Positions 20,310 through 31,800 of a stretch of 64,000 bases of DNA are shown one piece after another; position 1 is the first letter of the stretch; each line of letters begins with the position of its first letter. The stretch lies in contig LODT01000013.1 in NCBI GenBank assembly GCA_001606155.1, positions 186,001 through 250,000 on the forward strand, in the 5' to 3' direction. The notes below the pieces were generated by a model, which saw only the letters and a list, made by a program, of their open reading frames with translations, was not told the origin of the DNA and did no database searches. The position numbers and the translations under genes were made by a program. This DNA comes from Tieghemostelium lacteum (Eukaryota; Evosea; Eumycetozoa; Dictyosteliales; Raperosteliaceae).

Positions 20310-21744
20310 TTTTGAATATTCTTAATTATATATAATAATATAATATAATTATCTGTGTCTTTGTTTGTATATTATATAAATTTAATGTTATAATATAAAT
20401 CACACTCCAACTAGTTAATTAATTTAATATTTCAATGAGTGTATTTTTTTAAAAAAAAAACTTGAAATATTGGTGTGGAGATGTGTGTGGATGGTTTTAA
20501 AAATTTAAAAAAAGGGTCCCTTTATAAAAATTCTATAAAAATGTACAGTGGAGGTATCTCTTTTTCTAATTTGTCCAACCTAAAATAAAGTAATAATATA
20601 TGTCAGTTAGGATAGTTCTCTTCACAATTAAAAAAAAAAAAAAAAAAAAATTTGATAAGTTTTGAAATGAAAATAAAAATAGATGGGTGAGGAAAAAATA
20701 TCTATCTTTTTTAACAATAACAATAAAATGTCAATTTAACAAAAATGTGTTTTTGACATTTCAATTTATAAGATTGAGATGGGAATATTCAAATAATTTC
20801 AAATAGGATATAGGTTTTTTTTAAATTCTTCCAATTGAATGTTTACCTTTTTAATATAAAAAATTGGATTTAAGAGTGGATATAAATATATAAAATATAA
20901 AAGAATTATATTATAATACTTGTATTATTATAATTTATCTTCTTTTAAAAGAGTAAACACTTTTAAAATAATGCAAAGAAGAAAAAAAAAAAAAAATCAG
21001 TGTACTGATACGACTGTGTATAACAAATTTTATTTCAAAAAATTGTTTGTGTTTTATGCATAAACGACACCAAAAAGTGCATGAATGGTTTTTAAAAAAT
21101 CTAACGATCATTTATTTATTTAAAAAAATAAAGTGGGAGCCGAAACTAAATGTCATTCCCAATTAGTAAATATTTAGCAATCCTTGATGCTTTTTTTATC
21201 ACAGAGGCAAAAACTTTTATCCCCTCCAATGAGTGAAAATAAAAATAAACCAACTGTTGTGATGGAAGGGGGCTAAATGCAAAAATCCATCATCTACCCA
21301 CCTACCACTAATTGTACCAATTTGAACCAAAGGGCATTTTGTGTCAGGGACAAAGATGTAATTATTTTACACAATTTAGAATCAGATACACCATTCTGCC
21401 AAACTCCGGATTTGCAGGAGATAAATTAAAGATCTTTAACCCAGGTCATTTCATCCACTTGTGAATGGAAATTTCAAAATAATTGAATTTTAAACAATGA
21501 TGAACTTGATGTTGTGATCATTAATAGAATCTTCTTTTTTTTTTTTAATATCAAATAATCAATCTAACCACATAACCACACTCACTATCAACCTAAACAC
21601 ATATATTCTTATTACATTCATTTAAAAACTTATTCAAAAATTCATTTATTATAATAAAAAAGAATTGAGGTGTGGGGGAATTTGTGTTTTTGAGATTACT
21701 ACTAATATTATTTTTTTTGTTTTAATTAATTAAATGAAATTCAT
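20310..21744. other. Long intergenic region upstream of patA
   Basis: A 1435-bp gap, the longest in the window. Most is A/T-rich with homopolymer runs (for example about 20630-20650). A block at about 21270-21480 is clearly less AT-rich (contains ctacccacctaccac and ctccggatttgcaggag, the latter with short complementary ends) but has no open frame in either direction that I could support. It could hold patA control elements or a non-coding RNA. I found no tRNA-like A and B boxes and no known RNA family. Confidence 0.4.
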
Positions 21745-23850
21745 TTATGGAGAACAACGGTTCAAATATCTTGGATAGGATACAACGTTTCTGATATGTT
21801 CCTCAGCTAATACCCAAGTAAGGAAACGATCAACACCTAGACCATAACCACCATGTGGAGTAGTACCATATTTTCTTTGGTCAGTGAACCAATAGTAGTT
21901 TGATGGGTCTAATTCTTCTCTCTTGTAGGCTTTAATCAATTCGTCATAGTTTGAAATACGCATTGATCCACCAACAATTTCACCAACACCTGGCATTAAA
22001 AGATCAGTAGACTCGGTAAGAGTGTTATCTTCTGGACATCTGGCCATGTAGAATGCCTTCATTTCAGCTGGGAATCTACAGAGGAAGATTGGTTCACCAA
22101 TTTGGTCATTCATCTTTCTCTCTTGTGCCTCTGGGATATCATCACCATGTTGGAAGTCAACTTCTTGACCGTTTTCATCGATTCTCTTGATACCGTTCTT
22201 TTGACAGTATACAATGGCGTCAGAATAGTTCATTCTCATGAATGGTCTCTTTGGTACTTTGGCATTTGGATTGACGGATAAGAAGAGTTCTTTGTCAATC
22301 TTTAGCATTCTTTCGACGACATCGCAGACCATGTATTCAATTCTGTTGAGAAGTTCGTCGTAGGTAATGAATGGACATTCGACTTCCAAATGAGTGAATT
22401 CAGTCAAATGACGTCTGGTACGAGCTTTCTCAGCACGATAAGATTGGGCAATGCAAAAAGAGTCACCCATAACTGGTAGCATAGTCTCTAGATACAATTG
22501 GGAGGATTGAGTGAGATAAGCTGGTTGACCAAAGTAATCAAATGAAAAGAGTTCTGTGGAACCTTCGCAAAAGTTGTTTACCATTGTTGGTGGATTCATT
22601 TCATAGTAACCTTCAGAGTAGAAATGTTGACGGAAAGCTTGTAATGCAATAGAACGGAGTTTCATAATACTAGATGCTTTCTTACCTCTGAGTTGAATAT
22701 GTCTTTGATCGAATAACTGATCGACATTGGATTCGGTATTTAAAATACCTTCGAGATCAGCATGACTGGAACCAACTAATTTCCAGTAATCTGCCAAAAG
22801 TTCCAATCCACCTTGAGCTGACTTGTTTTCAGGTGGTGGAGTGAGTGTACCTACAATGGTGATAGTAGCCTCTCTCTTGAGGTCTGTTACAATACTTGGA
22901 TGTACTAAATCACCTGCCAACACACATTGGAGGAATCCAGTACCGTCTCTGAGCTCAATGAATGCTAAGTTCTTTTGAGTTCTAGAATGGTGAATCCAAC
23001 CACTGATGCTAACACGTTGGTTTGGATATTTGGAAACATCTCTAATCTTTAAAGTCTTGGCTGCTGGAAGTGAACTGTTTTCAACTAATTTGATTTGTTC
23101 AATGGCTTTCTCTAGAGTGGTTGTAGGTGTTGGTTGTGGAGCTTTCTTTTGTGTGCTTTCAACTGGTTTTGGTCCCAATGTACTATCTAATTTCTTATCT
23201 AAAATGGCTTTAACCTCTTTTAAATCTGCCCATTTTAATCTTTCTTTTAATGGTGTTAATAAATCACCAATTGGGATATGCCATCTATAATAATAATAGC
23301 TGTATTAGTATATAATCTATAAAAAAAACAACAAATCATTTCATTGAAAATTTTCCTTGAAGTGGGTGAAATTGTGGAAAAAAACCCATCATCTTCAATA
23401 AAAAGTGTATTGGATGTGATTTTTTTTATATACAAACTTTTTCTCGTTAATCAAAGCAGCCTTTTCAACAAATAAATCATCAGTAGCTTTTTGAATTTGT
23501 TCTAATGTAATAACTACACCAACACCACAATCTTTATCAAATTTGGCTTCGTCCCAAGTTTGATTGTCTTTTAGAAAAGTGGTAGCAGCTTGAAATTGTA
23601 ATGTAGATTTAATTTTACCATTTCCAATTGCCTTTGAGACATGTGAACGTAATGGTGATGATGCGGTAGCATTAGTTGCCAAACTGTACAACAAGTTACC
23701 AATTGCTTTATCGCAACCAGATTCGACACCACCTTCTGAAATGATGGATTTCAGTGTTGCTGTCAGTTCTGGGTTTTTAGTTGTATCAACTGCTCTCTTG
23801 TTATCAAGTCCGATAGCTAAAAATAGCTTTAATTCTGCTGATTCTGCCAT
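21745..23850 (-). CDS. asnS1: Cytosolic asparaginyl-tRNA synthetase with GlnRS-type N-terminal domain (2 exons)
   Basis: Minus strand, exons 23850-23438 and 23284-21745, 650 residues. The 153-nt intron (GTTTGT..TATAG, phase 2) joins EKK to WHIPIGDLLTPLKERLKWAD. Residues 1 to about 185 match the GlnRS N-terminal domain (NtRNA-binding region): LFLAIGL start, DKAIGNLLYSLA, CGVGVVITLEQI, and LKWADLKEVKAILDKKLD. After a Pro/Thr linker comes a full class II AsnRS: OB domain (VSISGWIHHSRTQKNLAFIE), motif 2 around SYRAEKARTRRHLTEFTHLE, and motif 3 HGGYGLGVDRFLTW, ending in YPRYLNRCSP. It charges tRNA-Asn in the cytosol. A start at 23178 would drop the appended domain but the exon is open and in phase upstream, so one long protein is favoured. 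Confidence 0.9.
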
Positions 23851-24160
23851 ATTTTTTTGTGTATATATCCGAATAAATAATGTTAAAAAAGGGGAATGTT
23901 GCTATAACACAAACAAAAAAAAAAAAAATAAATAGATTTCTTTTGATGTGATTTGTAAGAAAAAAATTAAAAAAAAAAAAAAATACAGTTCTCTTTTTTG
24001 CCTTTATTCTCATTTTCTTCATTTTTGTAGAATTGTTGTTTAATAATCTCATAAATTCTTAAATCGAAGCTTTACGTAAGTTTTTGTTTTGTTGTTAAAA
24101 ATGATGAATAGATCTATTGAGCAAAAACAGACCTACAAAAGAGCGGTTTCATCGTAGATT

Positions 24161-26020
24161 TTAATTATTTTTATTTTTGAACCTTTCGATATCATCAATA
24201 AAAGATTTATGAATTTCATCGAGTACACACAATTGACTTGGGCTGAGGAATTCTAGACCCAATCCGAGAATCTCTGCAATACCTATACCTAATGCCTCTG
24301 CTTTTTCGTTTTTACTATACAAAGATTCATTGAATTCTGTAAAATAATTTTCTACTTCAAATAACCTATTTACAACTTCCTTGAATTTCTCTGATTGTCT
24401 TAAATATAAAACTGCTAATTTTTCATACTCCTTTTTAAAATCTTTTGGTGATTCAATATTTTCACTAGGTTTATCATTATTATTTATATTATTAGGAGTG
24501 GTTGGTGGTGATATGGTTTTATCTTCTTTTGGTAAATTTTCAATTTTTTGTATATTATTAATAATAGAATTATTATTATTTAATTCTTTTAAATCCTTAT
24601 TATTCGAAACTATATTATTATTATTATTAGAAGTTTGTGAAGTTGGTGGTGATTTAATATTTTTTAAATTTGAATTAATTTCTTGAATATTCTTCTTATT
24701 TTGAATGATGGTATTATTTAGAGATTCTTTAGATTCATTGGATTTATTCTTATTATTTATAATTTGAGTTTTGGTTTGTTGTTTTTGTTGTTGCTGTTGT
24801 TGTTTCTTTTTTTGTTTTTGTTTCTTTGATTTACTATCATCTACTAATAGAGATTGTAAATGTTTAGATATTTCCTCTTCTTTGATTTTTATGATATCAT
24901 CAAAGAGTCTAACAATCTTATTGTAGGTTTCAATTGACCTTTTCATTTTTGTGAAATTAGGTTTAGAAAACAATATTGTATCCTTAAAATGGTCAGGAAG
25001 AAGTAACTGAATATACTGTAGTTTCTTTAATTCCTCTTTATAGTACATCAAATTCTTTTGGTGTTGTTGTTGATTACTATTTGCCTGTAAAAACGATTGG
25101 TCTCGTTTCAAACTTGCAATAGACTTTTTTACAGAATCAACAGGAGTCTGGTTAGTCTTATTTACAATATTAATTTCAGAACCCAATTCAAGTAGAACTC
25201 TAGCAGTCTTATGAAACCCTAAACGTGCTGATATATGCAACGAAGTCTCACCATCTTTATCCTTGTGATCAATCATCTCCTTCAATTTCTGGTTTCCATA
25301 TTTCCTTCGAATGTGGTCACCAAACAACTTTACACTATGAAACTGATTGTGAAATGACGCACAAATGAATACATTAAACCCATGATTATTAACCACCAAA
25401 AGATTTTCACCGAAATTTATAAGCTTCTCAATCAGTTCATTGTCGCCATTCATTGCTGCAAATAGCATACTAGTATCACCATTAGAGTTATGATGGTTCA
25501 TCTGACATTTCCTCTCACGAAAGAACTCTACACACTCTATATTTCCATACAAAACCGAAGTCATCATATAACTATTATCCATAGTCATATTAATATCCAT
25601 ACCCAACAAAATCAGTAACTCCAACAGAGGTTTAGTTCCATAAGGTATTGCAAAACAAAATGGAATACCACTACCAAATTCATTACTAACTGACTTATTT
25701 GCAAAGTAGTCTATATGATCTCTAATCAGTACTGACCAAACTCTTTCATTTTGTGAAAAGAAACACAGTGCTGTAAAATACTCTAATAGTTGGTTATGTA
25801 TTTGTCTATTTAAATCTTCATCATCAGAATTCTCATCATCTTTTCTCTGCGTCTCTCTTTTATAATCCTTTATCAATTGGTGTCCAAATGCTATAAAGAA
25901 TTCATTTACTTCCTCTTTACTCTTTTTAAATAAATCTATATTCTCTTTTTCAACATGTAGCTTTATATAACCATTCAATGCTATATAACATTCAAAAAGA
26001 AACTTATGAAAACTATCCAT
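24161..26020 (-). CDS. Ankyrin-repeat protein with low-complexity and coiled-coil C-terminus
   Basis: Single exon, 619 residues. Residues about 120-300 contain ankyrin-like repeats, the clearest being NGDTSMLFAAMNGDNELIEK and DGETSLHISARLGFHKTARV (each with the Thr-Leu-His/Ala-Ala core). A basic, Gln/Lys-rich stretch (KKQKQKKKQQQQQQKQQ) and Asn/Ser-rich sequence follow at about 395-530, then a predicted helical tail (KDFKKEYEKLAVLYLRQSEK). Ankyrin repeats bind other proteins; no enzymatic domain is visible, so the partner and location are unknown. It sits between asnS1 and, divergently, the SmF gene. Confidence 0.75.
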   Translation of the reverse strand: MDSFHKFLFECYIALNGYIKLHVEKENIDLFKKSKEEVNEFFIAFGHQLIKDYKRETQRKDDENSDDEDLNRQIHNQLLEYFTALCFFSQNERVWSVLIRDHIDYFANKSVSNEFGSGIPFCFAIPYGTKPLLELLILLGMDINMTMDNSYMMTSVLYGNIECVEFFRERKCQMNHHNSNGDTSMLFAAMNGDNELIEKLINFGENLLVVNNHGFNVFICASFHNQFHSVKLFGDHIRRKYGNQKLKEMIDHKDKDGETSLHISARLGFHKTARVLLELGSEINIVNKTNQTPVDSVKKSIASLKRDQSFLQANSNQQQHQKNLMYYKEELKKLQYIQLLLPDHFKDTILFSKPNFTKMKRSIETYNKIVRLFDDIIKIKEEEISKHLQSLLVDDSKSKKQKQKKKQQQQQQKQQTKTQIINNKNKSNESKESLNNTIIQNKKNIQEINSNLKNIKSPPTSQTSNNNNNIVSNNKDLKELNNNNSIINNIQKIENLPKEDKTISPPTTPNNINNNDKPSENIESPKDFKKEYEKLAVLYLRQSEKFKEVVNRLFEVENYFTEFNESLYSKNEKAEALGIGIAEILGLGLEFLSPSQLCVLDEIHKSFIDDIERFKNKNN

Positions 26021-26291
26021 AACTGTAAAATATCTTTATAAATGAAATCTATTAAAACAAATAAAAAAAAATAAAAACAAAATTCATTTAAAAATTATAA
26101 ATTCAATTAAATATTAATAAAATACCTTCCGATTTCATGTAATCACTAGATAAAGTTATTTCAATGAAATAACAAGTTCAAATAGAGATTTTAAAGTATT
26201 TAGTTTTATTCTTTTGTCTTTTATTTTTTTTTTCATTTTCCATTTTTCCAAAATAGAATTGCACATCAGACTACTGATTACTTAAATACAA

Positions 26292-26686
26292 ATGGTAAAT
26301 ATTCATTAACATGATTTTAATATTGGCTATTAACTGATTTAAATGTATAGAGTAGAGTTGATAGTTTAGCACCAAAACCATATTTATTTGGATTAAAAGG
26401 ACAAAAGATATCAGTAAAATTAAAATGGGGTGGTATGGAATATAGAGGAATTTTAGCATCTGTAGATAATTATATGAACGTTTTGGTATGTTTTTTTAAA
26501 TATCTATATACATTTATCATCTATTAGTTACTAACTCTTCATTTTATGAAATAGTTGGCAGGAACCGAAGAATGGATAGATGGAGCTTTAATGGAAACTT
26601 TAGGTGAGGTTTTAATTAGATGTAATAATGTTTTATATATAAGAGGAATAGACTCAAATGAAGATACAGAAATGCAGACTTCTTAA
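26292..26686 (+). CDS. snrpF: Small nuclear ribonucleoprotein Sm F (3 exons)
   Basis: Exons 26292-26294, 26351-26485 and 26555-26686, 89 residues, not visible as one long frame. The first coding exon is only the ATG, followed by GTAAAT; the acceptor at 26350 gives [20 protein letters not shown]. The Sm1 motif ([20 protein letters not shown], then DNYMN) and Sm2 motif ([16 protein letters not shown]) identify Sm protein F: the WG-MEY segment and [11 protein letters not shown] are typical of F. It is part of the heptameric Sm ring on U1, U2, U4 and U5 snRNAs. The extra Gly in KWGGMEYRG compared with the usual KWGMEY is visible. The one-codon first exon is inferred from phase and from family length. 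Confidence 0.87.
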
Positions 26687-26853
26687 TAATAAAAATCATG
26701 AAAATAATAATAATATGAAAAGAAAAGAATTATAAAGAGATAGAGAGATTACATATTAGTTTAGTAATAGGTTTTAGATAGTTATTTGATTATATATAGA
26801 TTAGATTATAGTTTATTTCAGTTTTATAGATTATAGATTGTTTTAGTTGATTT

Positions 26854-28010
26854 TTAGTTCAAGTAATCTAAATTTGGTCCTAATGGGGTGATACCATATG
26901 GATTGATTTGAGTGTGACTTTCAAAGTAGTGGTGTTTAATGTGATGGAAGTTTACAGTATCTTTAACACCTGGCATATGGTAAATTTCTCTAGTGTATTT
27001 ACTGACATTTGGATAATCTCTCAAGAGTTTTTTGTTACATTTAAAATGTACAAAATAGACTGCGTCAAATCTAATTAGAGTAGTGAACAGTCTAATATCT
27101 GCCTCTGTGAATGTATCACCAACTAAATATTTTTGTTTGGATAAGATATCTTCTACTCTATCCAATCCATTGAAAACATCATGATATGCTTCTTCATCTA
27201 TAAATTCAAAAAAGTTATATATATTAGTAAATCAACCTCACACATTGAAAATATAAAAAAAAAAGAATTGATAGTTACAAGCTTCTTGAGTGGTACTGAA
27301 ACCAGCTCTGTAGACACCATTATTGATCATTGGATATACCCATTCATTTACAGCATCAATCTTTGTACGCAACTCTTCTGGGTAGAAATTGCCTTCTGGG
27401 TTTTTAGCCCATTTGTTAAAGACAGTATTGAACATTCTGATAATTTCAGATGATTCATTGTTTACAATGGTGTTTGTCTTTTTATCACTATAAAGGTGTT
27501 GATAGAGTATATTAATATTTTGTTTTTCTATAGAGTCTTTGGTATTAATATATTAATGTACATACAATAAGACTGGAACGGTATATCTTCCAGTATAACC
27601 TGGACTGGTAGCAAAGTAAACAGATCTTAGGTATTCAAAACCATTTACTCTGTCAACGGTTGAACCTTCTCTTTCAGAGAATTGACATCCATTTGGACCT
27701 AGGAAATAATCAACAATACTGACATCAATGACATCTTCTAAACCTTTAAGAGCTCTAACAATCAATGTTCTACAAGCCCATGGACCTGTAAGAATTTAAA
27801 TTTGTTAGTATATAAAGAAAATTCAATTTTTAAATTTGGTATCAACATACAAAAGAGTCCGACATAGAGGTGGTATCTGCCAGTTTCAGGTTTGTAAATT
27901 TCATGGGTTTCGGAGATTTGATTTCTAAATGCTGCATCTTTTCTAATAAATCTACCTTTAACATCTATAGAATCTTTAAAGAAATTATTTACTTTATTTG
28001 TTTGTGACAT
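26854..28010 (-). CDS. ECM4/GS-hydroquinone reductase-type glutathione transferase (4 exons)
   Basis: Minus strand, exons 28010-27851, 27785-27566, 27487-27279 and 27197-26854, 310 residues, with three short introns (65, 78 and 81 nt), all GT..AG and consistent in phase. The first join creates LFCPWACRTLIVRALKGL, the CPWA catalytic motif of glutathionyl-hydroquinone reductases (ECM4/YqjG; xi class). The second gives PVLFDKKTNTIVNNESSEII, the glutathione-binding thioredoxin-fold part with the Glu-Ser-Ser pair. The helical C-terminal domain contains KYLVGDTFTEADIRLFTTLI and RFDAVYFVHFKCN, also typical. These enzymes reduce glutathionyl-hydroquinones in the cytosol. Start at 28010 gives a length close to the family's usual ~320. 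Confidence 0.9.
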
Positions 28011-28851
28011 GGTATATTATAATATGAATTTATCAAATTGGGTGTTGAACTTTAATATAAAAAAACATTTTAATTTTTATATTTTGCATTTTCTGAAGTT
28101 AATTCCGGAAGATATAAAATTAGGAATTAGAAGACTGTGCAGATTATAAGAATCTCGAGAACCATGAATTGTAATTCAAAAACATCTAGATTGCGGAATT
28201 ATATTTCAATTTAATTTAATTATTTTTTATCCAATTACAGATAATGAAACCAAAAATGTAGAAAAATAATGAAAAAACAATACTGGCTCATTAGATATGC
28301 TGAATTGTGTAAATTTTACTTCAAAAATCACGAATTTAACGGAACACAAACAGATAAAGCATATATCCAATTCGTATCTTGTTTAGAAGGCACTACTACC
28401 AAAGAATTGGATAAAATGTAGAGTATTATTTACCGATTATAAAGATAAATAAATCAAAACATGGAAAGTTTTGGTTTCCTTTATTATATAACCAGTACTT
28501 GTTTTGAATTCCTCATAGTGAGTTGTATCTTATTTTTTTGGAGTGGTGGTCTTTACAAAATCAATTCTTTTTCTTTGTTTTTATTTTTTTTTTTTTATAA
28601 TAAAAAACTCTTCGAGTCACGACATAATAATTATTATTTGTTTTTTTAGAGCTCTGATGTTATGATCTTTCAATAAAAACACCACCTCCAACTCCTATTT
28701 TTCTTTTTTTTTCTCAATACAATTTTTCAAGTTTATTTATTTTATATATTATATCATATTCAAGTAAAAAAAAAACATACAGATCAGCTTAAGAGTTACT
28801 TTTAGAATAACTACTATTTTATATTTATATAATTAGAATTTAGACTATAAC
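28011..28851. other. Divergent spacer between the GST and CLU-LRR genes
   Basis: An 841-bp divergent promoter region. It contains a protein-like stretch at about 28272-28421 (listed separately), an open frame at 28461-28649 that is low-complexity and probably not a gene, and poly-A/T runs near the CLU-LRR start. Confidence 0.45.
28272..28421 (+). other. Short gag-like fragment, possible retroelement fossil
   Basis: About 49 codons of protein-like sequence whose pattern (aromatic-rich helix, then a DKAYIQFVSCLEG-type segment) recalls the capsid region of LTR-retrotransposon gag proteins. It is a small, isolated piece with no protease, reverse transcriptase or terminal repeats nearby, so if it is retroviral in kind it is an old, heavily decayed fragment. 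Family assignment is weak; it could be the remains of a host gene instead. Confidence 0.25.
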
Positions 28852-31800
28852 ATGACAAGTCCTACCCATAATGGTAACAGTAATGGTGTAGCTAGTAATG
28901 TAGATATAGAGATTAGCGACAGTATCAATTCACCACCAAAGTTCAATTTAACATCAGTAAAGAATCTGGATATACATCAACTAGGTAGTAAAATTAATAA
29001 TTTCTCTGTTATTAATAATAATGTCATAAACAATCACAGTTCAAGTGACATAAATAATGTACATCATAGCAGTAGTAGTAATAATATAGATTTAAGTGCA
29101 AATTCTATTACAAGTAGTAACTATTCTAATGATAGTAGTAATAATGCTAGTCCTACTCTATCGGATAAAGACAAGAAATCTAGAAGATTTTCAATGTATG
29201 TCTATCAACATCCTACTGATGAACAGAAACGTATGATTACTGAACTCTATGGATACAAAGAACATCATGAACACAGCGGATATAAATATACACACGATTC
29301 CAATACGGAAATTGAAGATACTTCATCTTCAGATTCCTATTCTGTTGATGAATCTAGATCTCGGTCTTCAAGTGGAACATTTATAGATTCCACATCACCA
29401 TATAGTAAATCTGATAAACAACCACCACCACCACCACACAACAACAATAATAATAATAATAAAAAAGTAACATTACCAACAACTATTTTACCAGATAGTA
29501 AAAACAATAATATTAATTATAATAATACAACTACTTTAAATACAACTACAACTACAACTACAACAACACAGAGTCCAACAGATTTATCACAAATACCACA
29601 AAGTTATGTTGAAACTGTTGTTCAACAACAGAATCCTAATGTAAATTATGGATTAAGAACTTCAAATTATAAAGTACCAACAACTACAACAGTACAGAAA
29701 AAAGATGGACAATATTTAGATGATGAATACGATGAATCAAAATCTATAAATCAACCAACTAATCCTACATTATCATCTGCAAAAGACTGGAATACTGAAT
29801 TTCAGAATCTGGTGAATAGTGACAAGATTGAAGGTTACCGTGACCTTAGTAAATTAGCACACGATTTTGTATATACAGCTAAAATCTATGGTAAAGTAAT
29901 TATATCAGAATTGACACTACCTCTACATTTAAAGACAATTAAACCTATAAACATTGGTGGTATAGCTGGTGGTTACAAGTACATTTGTCTAGGTATACTA
30001 TTTAAATTGGCACTGGATTCACAGGGGTTATATGTAGGTGACCAGAACGCAATGAAGGCTGCAGGTCATGAACTTAAGGGTCTCATGAGCTACTATAATT
30101 GTCAAATTGATGGATTACATCACCCTCTGATGGCTTTGATTGACTACAGAGGTTATAGACTGGTTGCAATGTCATTGCTGCCAATTACCAACGACACTAT
30201 TGTCTATGGCTCTTCAGATGGAGGTACTACAGTACACTCTGATAGTGAGATATTCAATCAGAGAATGAAGGAAGCTGCAAGGATTCTGAATCTCAAGGGT
30301 CACATGGTGGGAAGAGATCAACAGAAACTGTTGTACTCGTGTGGTGATATTGAAGGACATGTAGGTTTAGATGGTAAAGCCTATCTTTTAGATTTTGCAA
30401 GAGTTTTCCCACCACAAATGAAAATTATTGAAAATGCACCACCCTCACATTTATACGAACTAATTCGTCCGGAATTGGTAAAATCCAATCCTAAACCATT
30501 GTCATCTGATGCACTTACAGGCTGGGGTAAATTTGATCAGATGGCACCTGAACACAATTATGAAGTTAAAGAAGCATCATTTAGACTGCTTCTCAAGGTT
30601 ATCCCAGACTTTGCTAAAACTATTGACATAATGGATAACTCTGAGAAAAGAGAATTACATCTCACTCAAGAACTTCACAGAGTCGGTATCAATTGCCGAC
30701 ATTTAGGTATGATCAGAAGAAATGTTACCTGTAAATCAATGAGAAAAACCCTTCTCTCCGAAATCATGGCTAGAACAATGAAATGTGAAATCATGTCTAA
30801 TTTTAGATCAAAAATGAAAACTGCTGATACTCCCTCTGAAGAACCCTTCAAAGAAGTAGTTGTCAGCTACATGAACAAGATTTTTAAATTTGATGATAAA
30901 GATGGTAAAAAAACTTGGCCAAAATCTTTAAAGTAAGTTATTTTATTCTATAGAAATTGTATTGAAAGATATTAATACTTTAAAAATTAGGAAATCAATT
31001 GAAAAGAAATTTTTAGGAACTTTTCAAGTTAAGGGAAAGAATTATGTTACATTACAATATGACCAATTTAATAGTAAATTGGAAGAAGATTCAATGAAGA
31101 GATATATACGTGGTAATCATATTTATGATGTAGAACAAGAGTTCTTTGTAGATTGTGTTGATGTACAATATGTAATGAAAAGGTTCAGTCAATTGACTGG
31201 TGTAGGTCTAACAAGTAGAGCTTTGAGAGAACTTATGAAACATGATGGAATTAGATTGGTTCAATCCGATGTAAAGAGAATGAAAGCAAAAGTGAAAGCT
31301 CATCATTTGGTTGAGTTTGCTGAAGGTATGGTATTGTGGGATGAAGCTAAATTAGAGAAATCTCGTGAGAATATCGAAGGTCCTTTCTGTCCAATGACAT
31401 CATTTAATAATGGTGGCACCACAGATAGAATCACAGATAGACTAATGGGTCTTGCTGATGATCATTTTAGATCTGCTCTATCGGTTTCACCTCATTCTGG
31501 TGAGGTTTCATCTCAATGGGCAATGATGTTAGTGGAAAGAGCTAGAATGGCTAGAGAATCTGTACCTTTAGATGCAGATGCCTATTACAATGCCGCAGAA
31601 GAAAAACTCCGAAACTCAGTATTTGATGGTGGAAAACCTAAAATCTCTCTGGAAAATGTTTTATTGGAGTACAGCGAATTTTTATGTGTTTGGGGTACTA
31701 AAGACGAGCTGGAATTAGATATGAACGATGCTAATGGTTTGAAAAGTCAACTTTTCCAAAGAGCCAGTAAGAAACTAATTGAATGTATAAAAATGAATCC

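Noticed and set aside
23006-23290. Plus-strand frame over the AsnRS linker
   Set aside because: It is antisense to confidently assigned AsnRS sequence and is hydrophobic low-information sequence.
28461-28649. 62-codon frame before the CLU-LRR gene
   Set aside because: It is mostly Phe/Leu/Tyr from poly-T sequence and typical of AT-rich spacer.
30962-30990. Separate gene starting at an in-frame start-like codon before the second CLU-LRR exon
   Set aside because: The first codon is not ATG and the segment lies inside a GTAAGT..TTAG intron whose removal joins two parts of one protein in phase.
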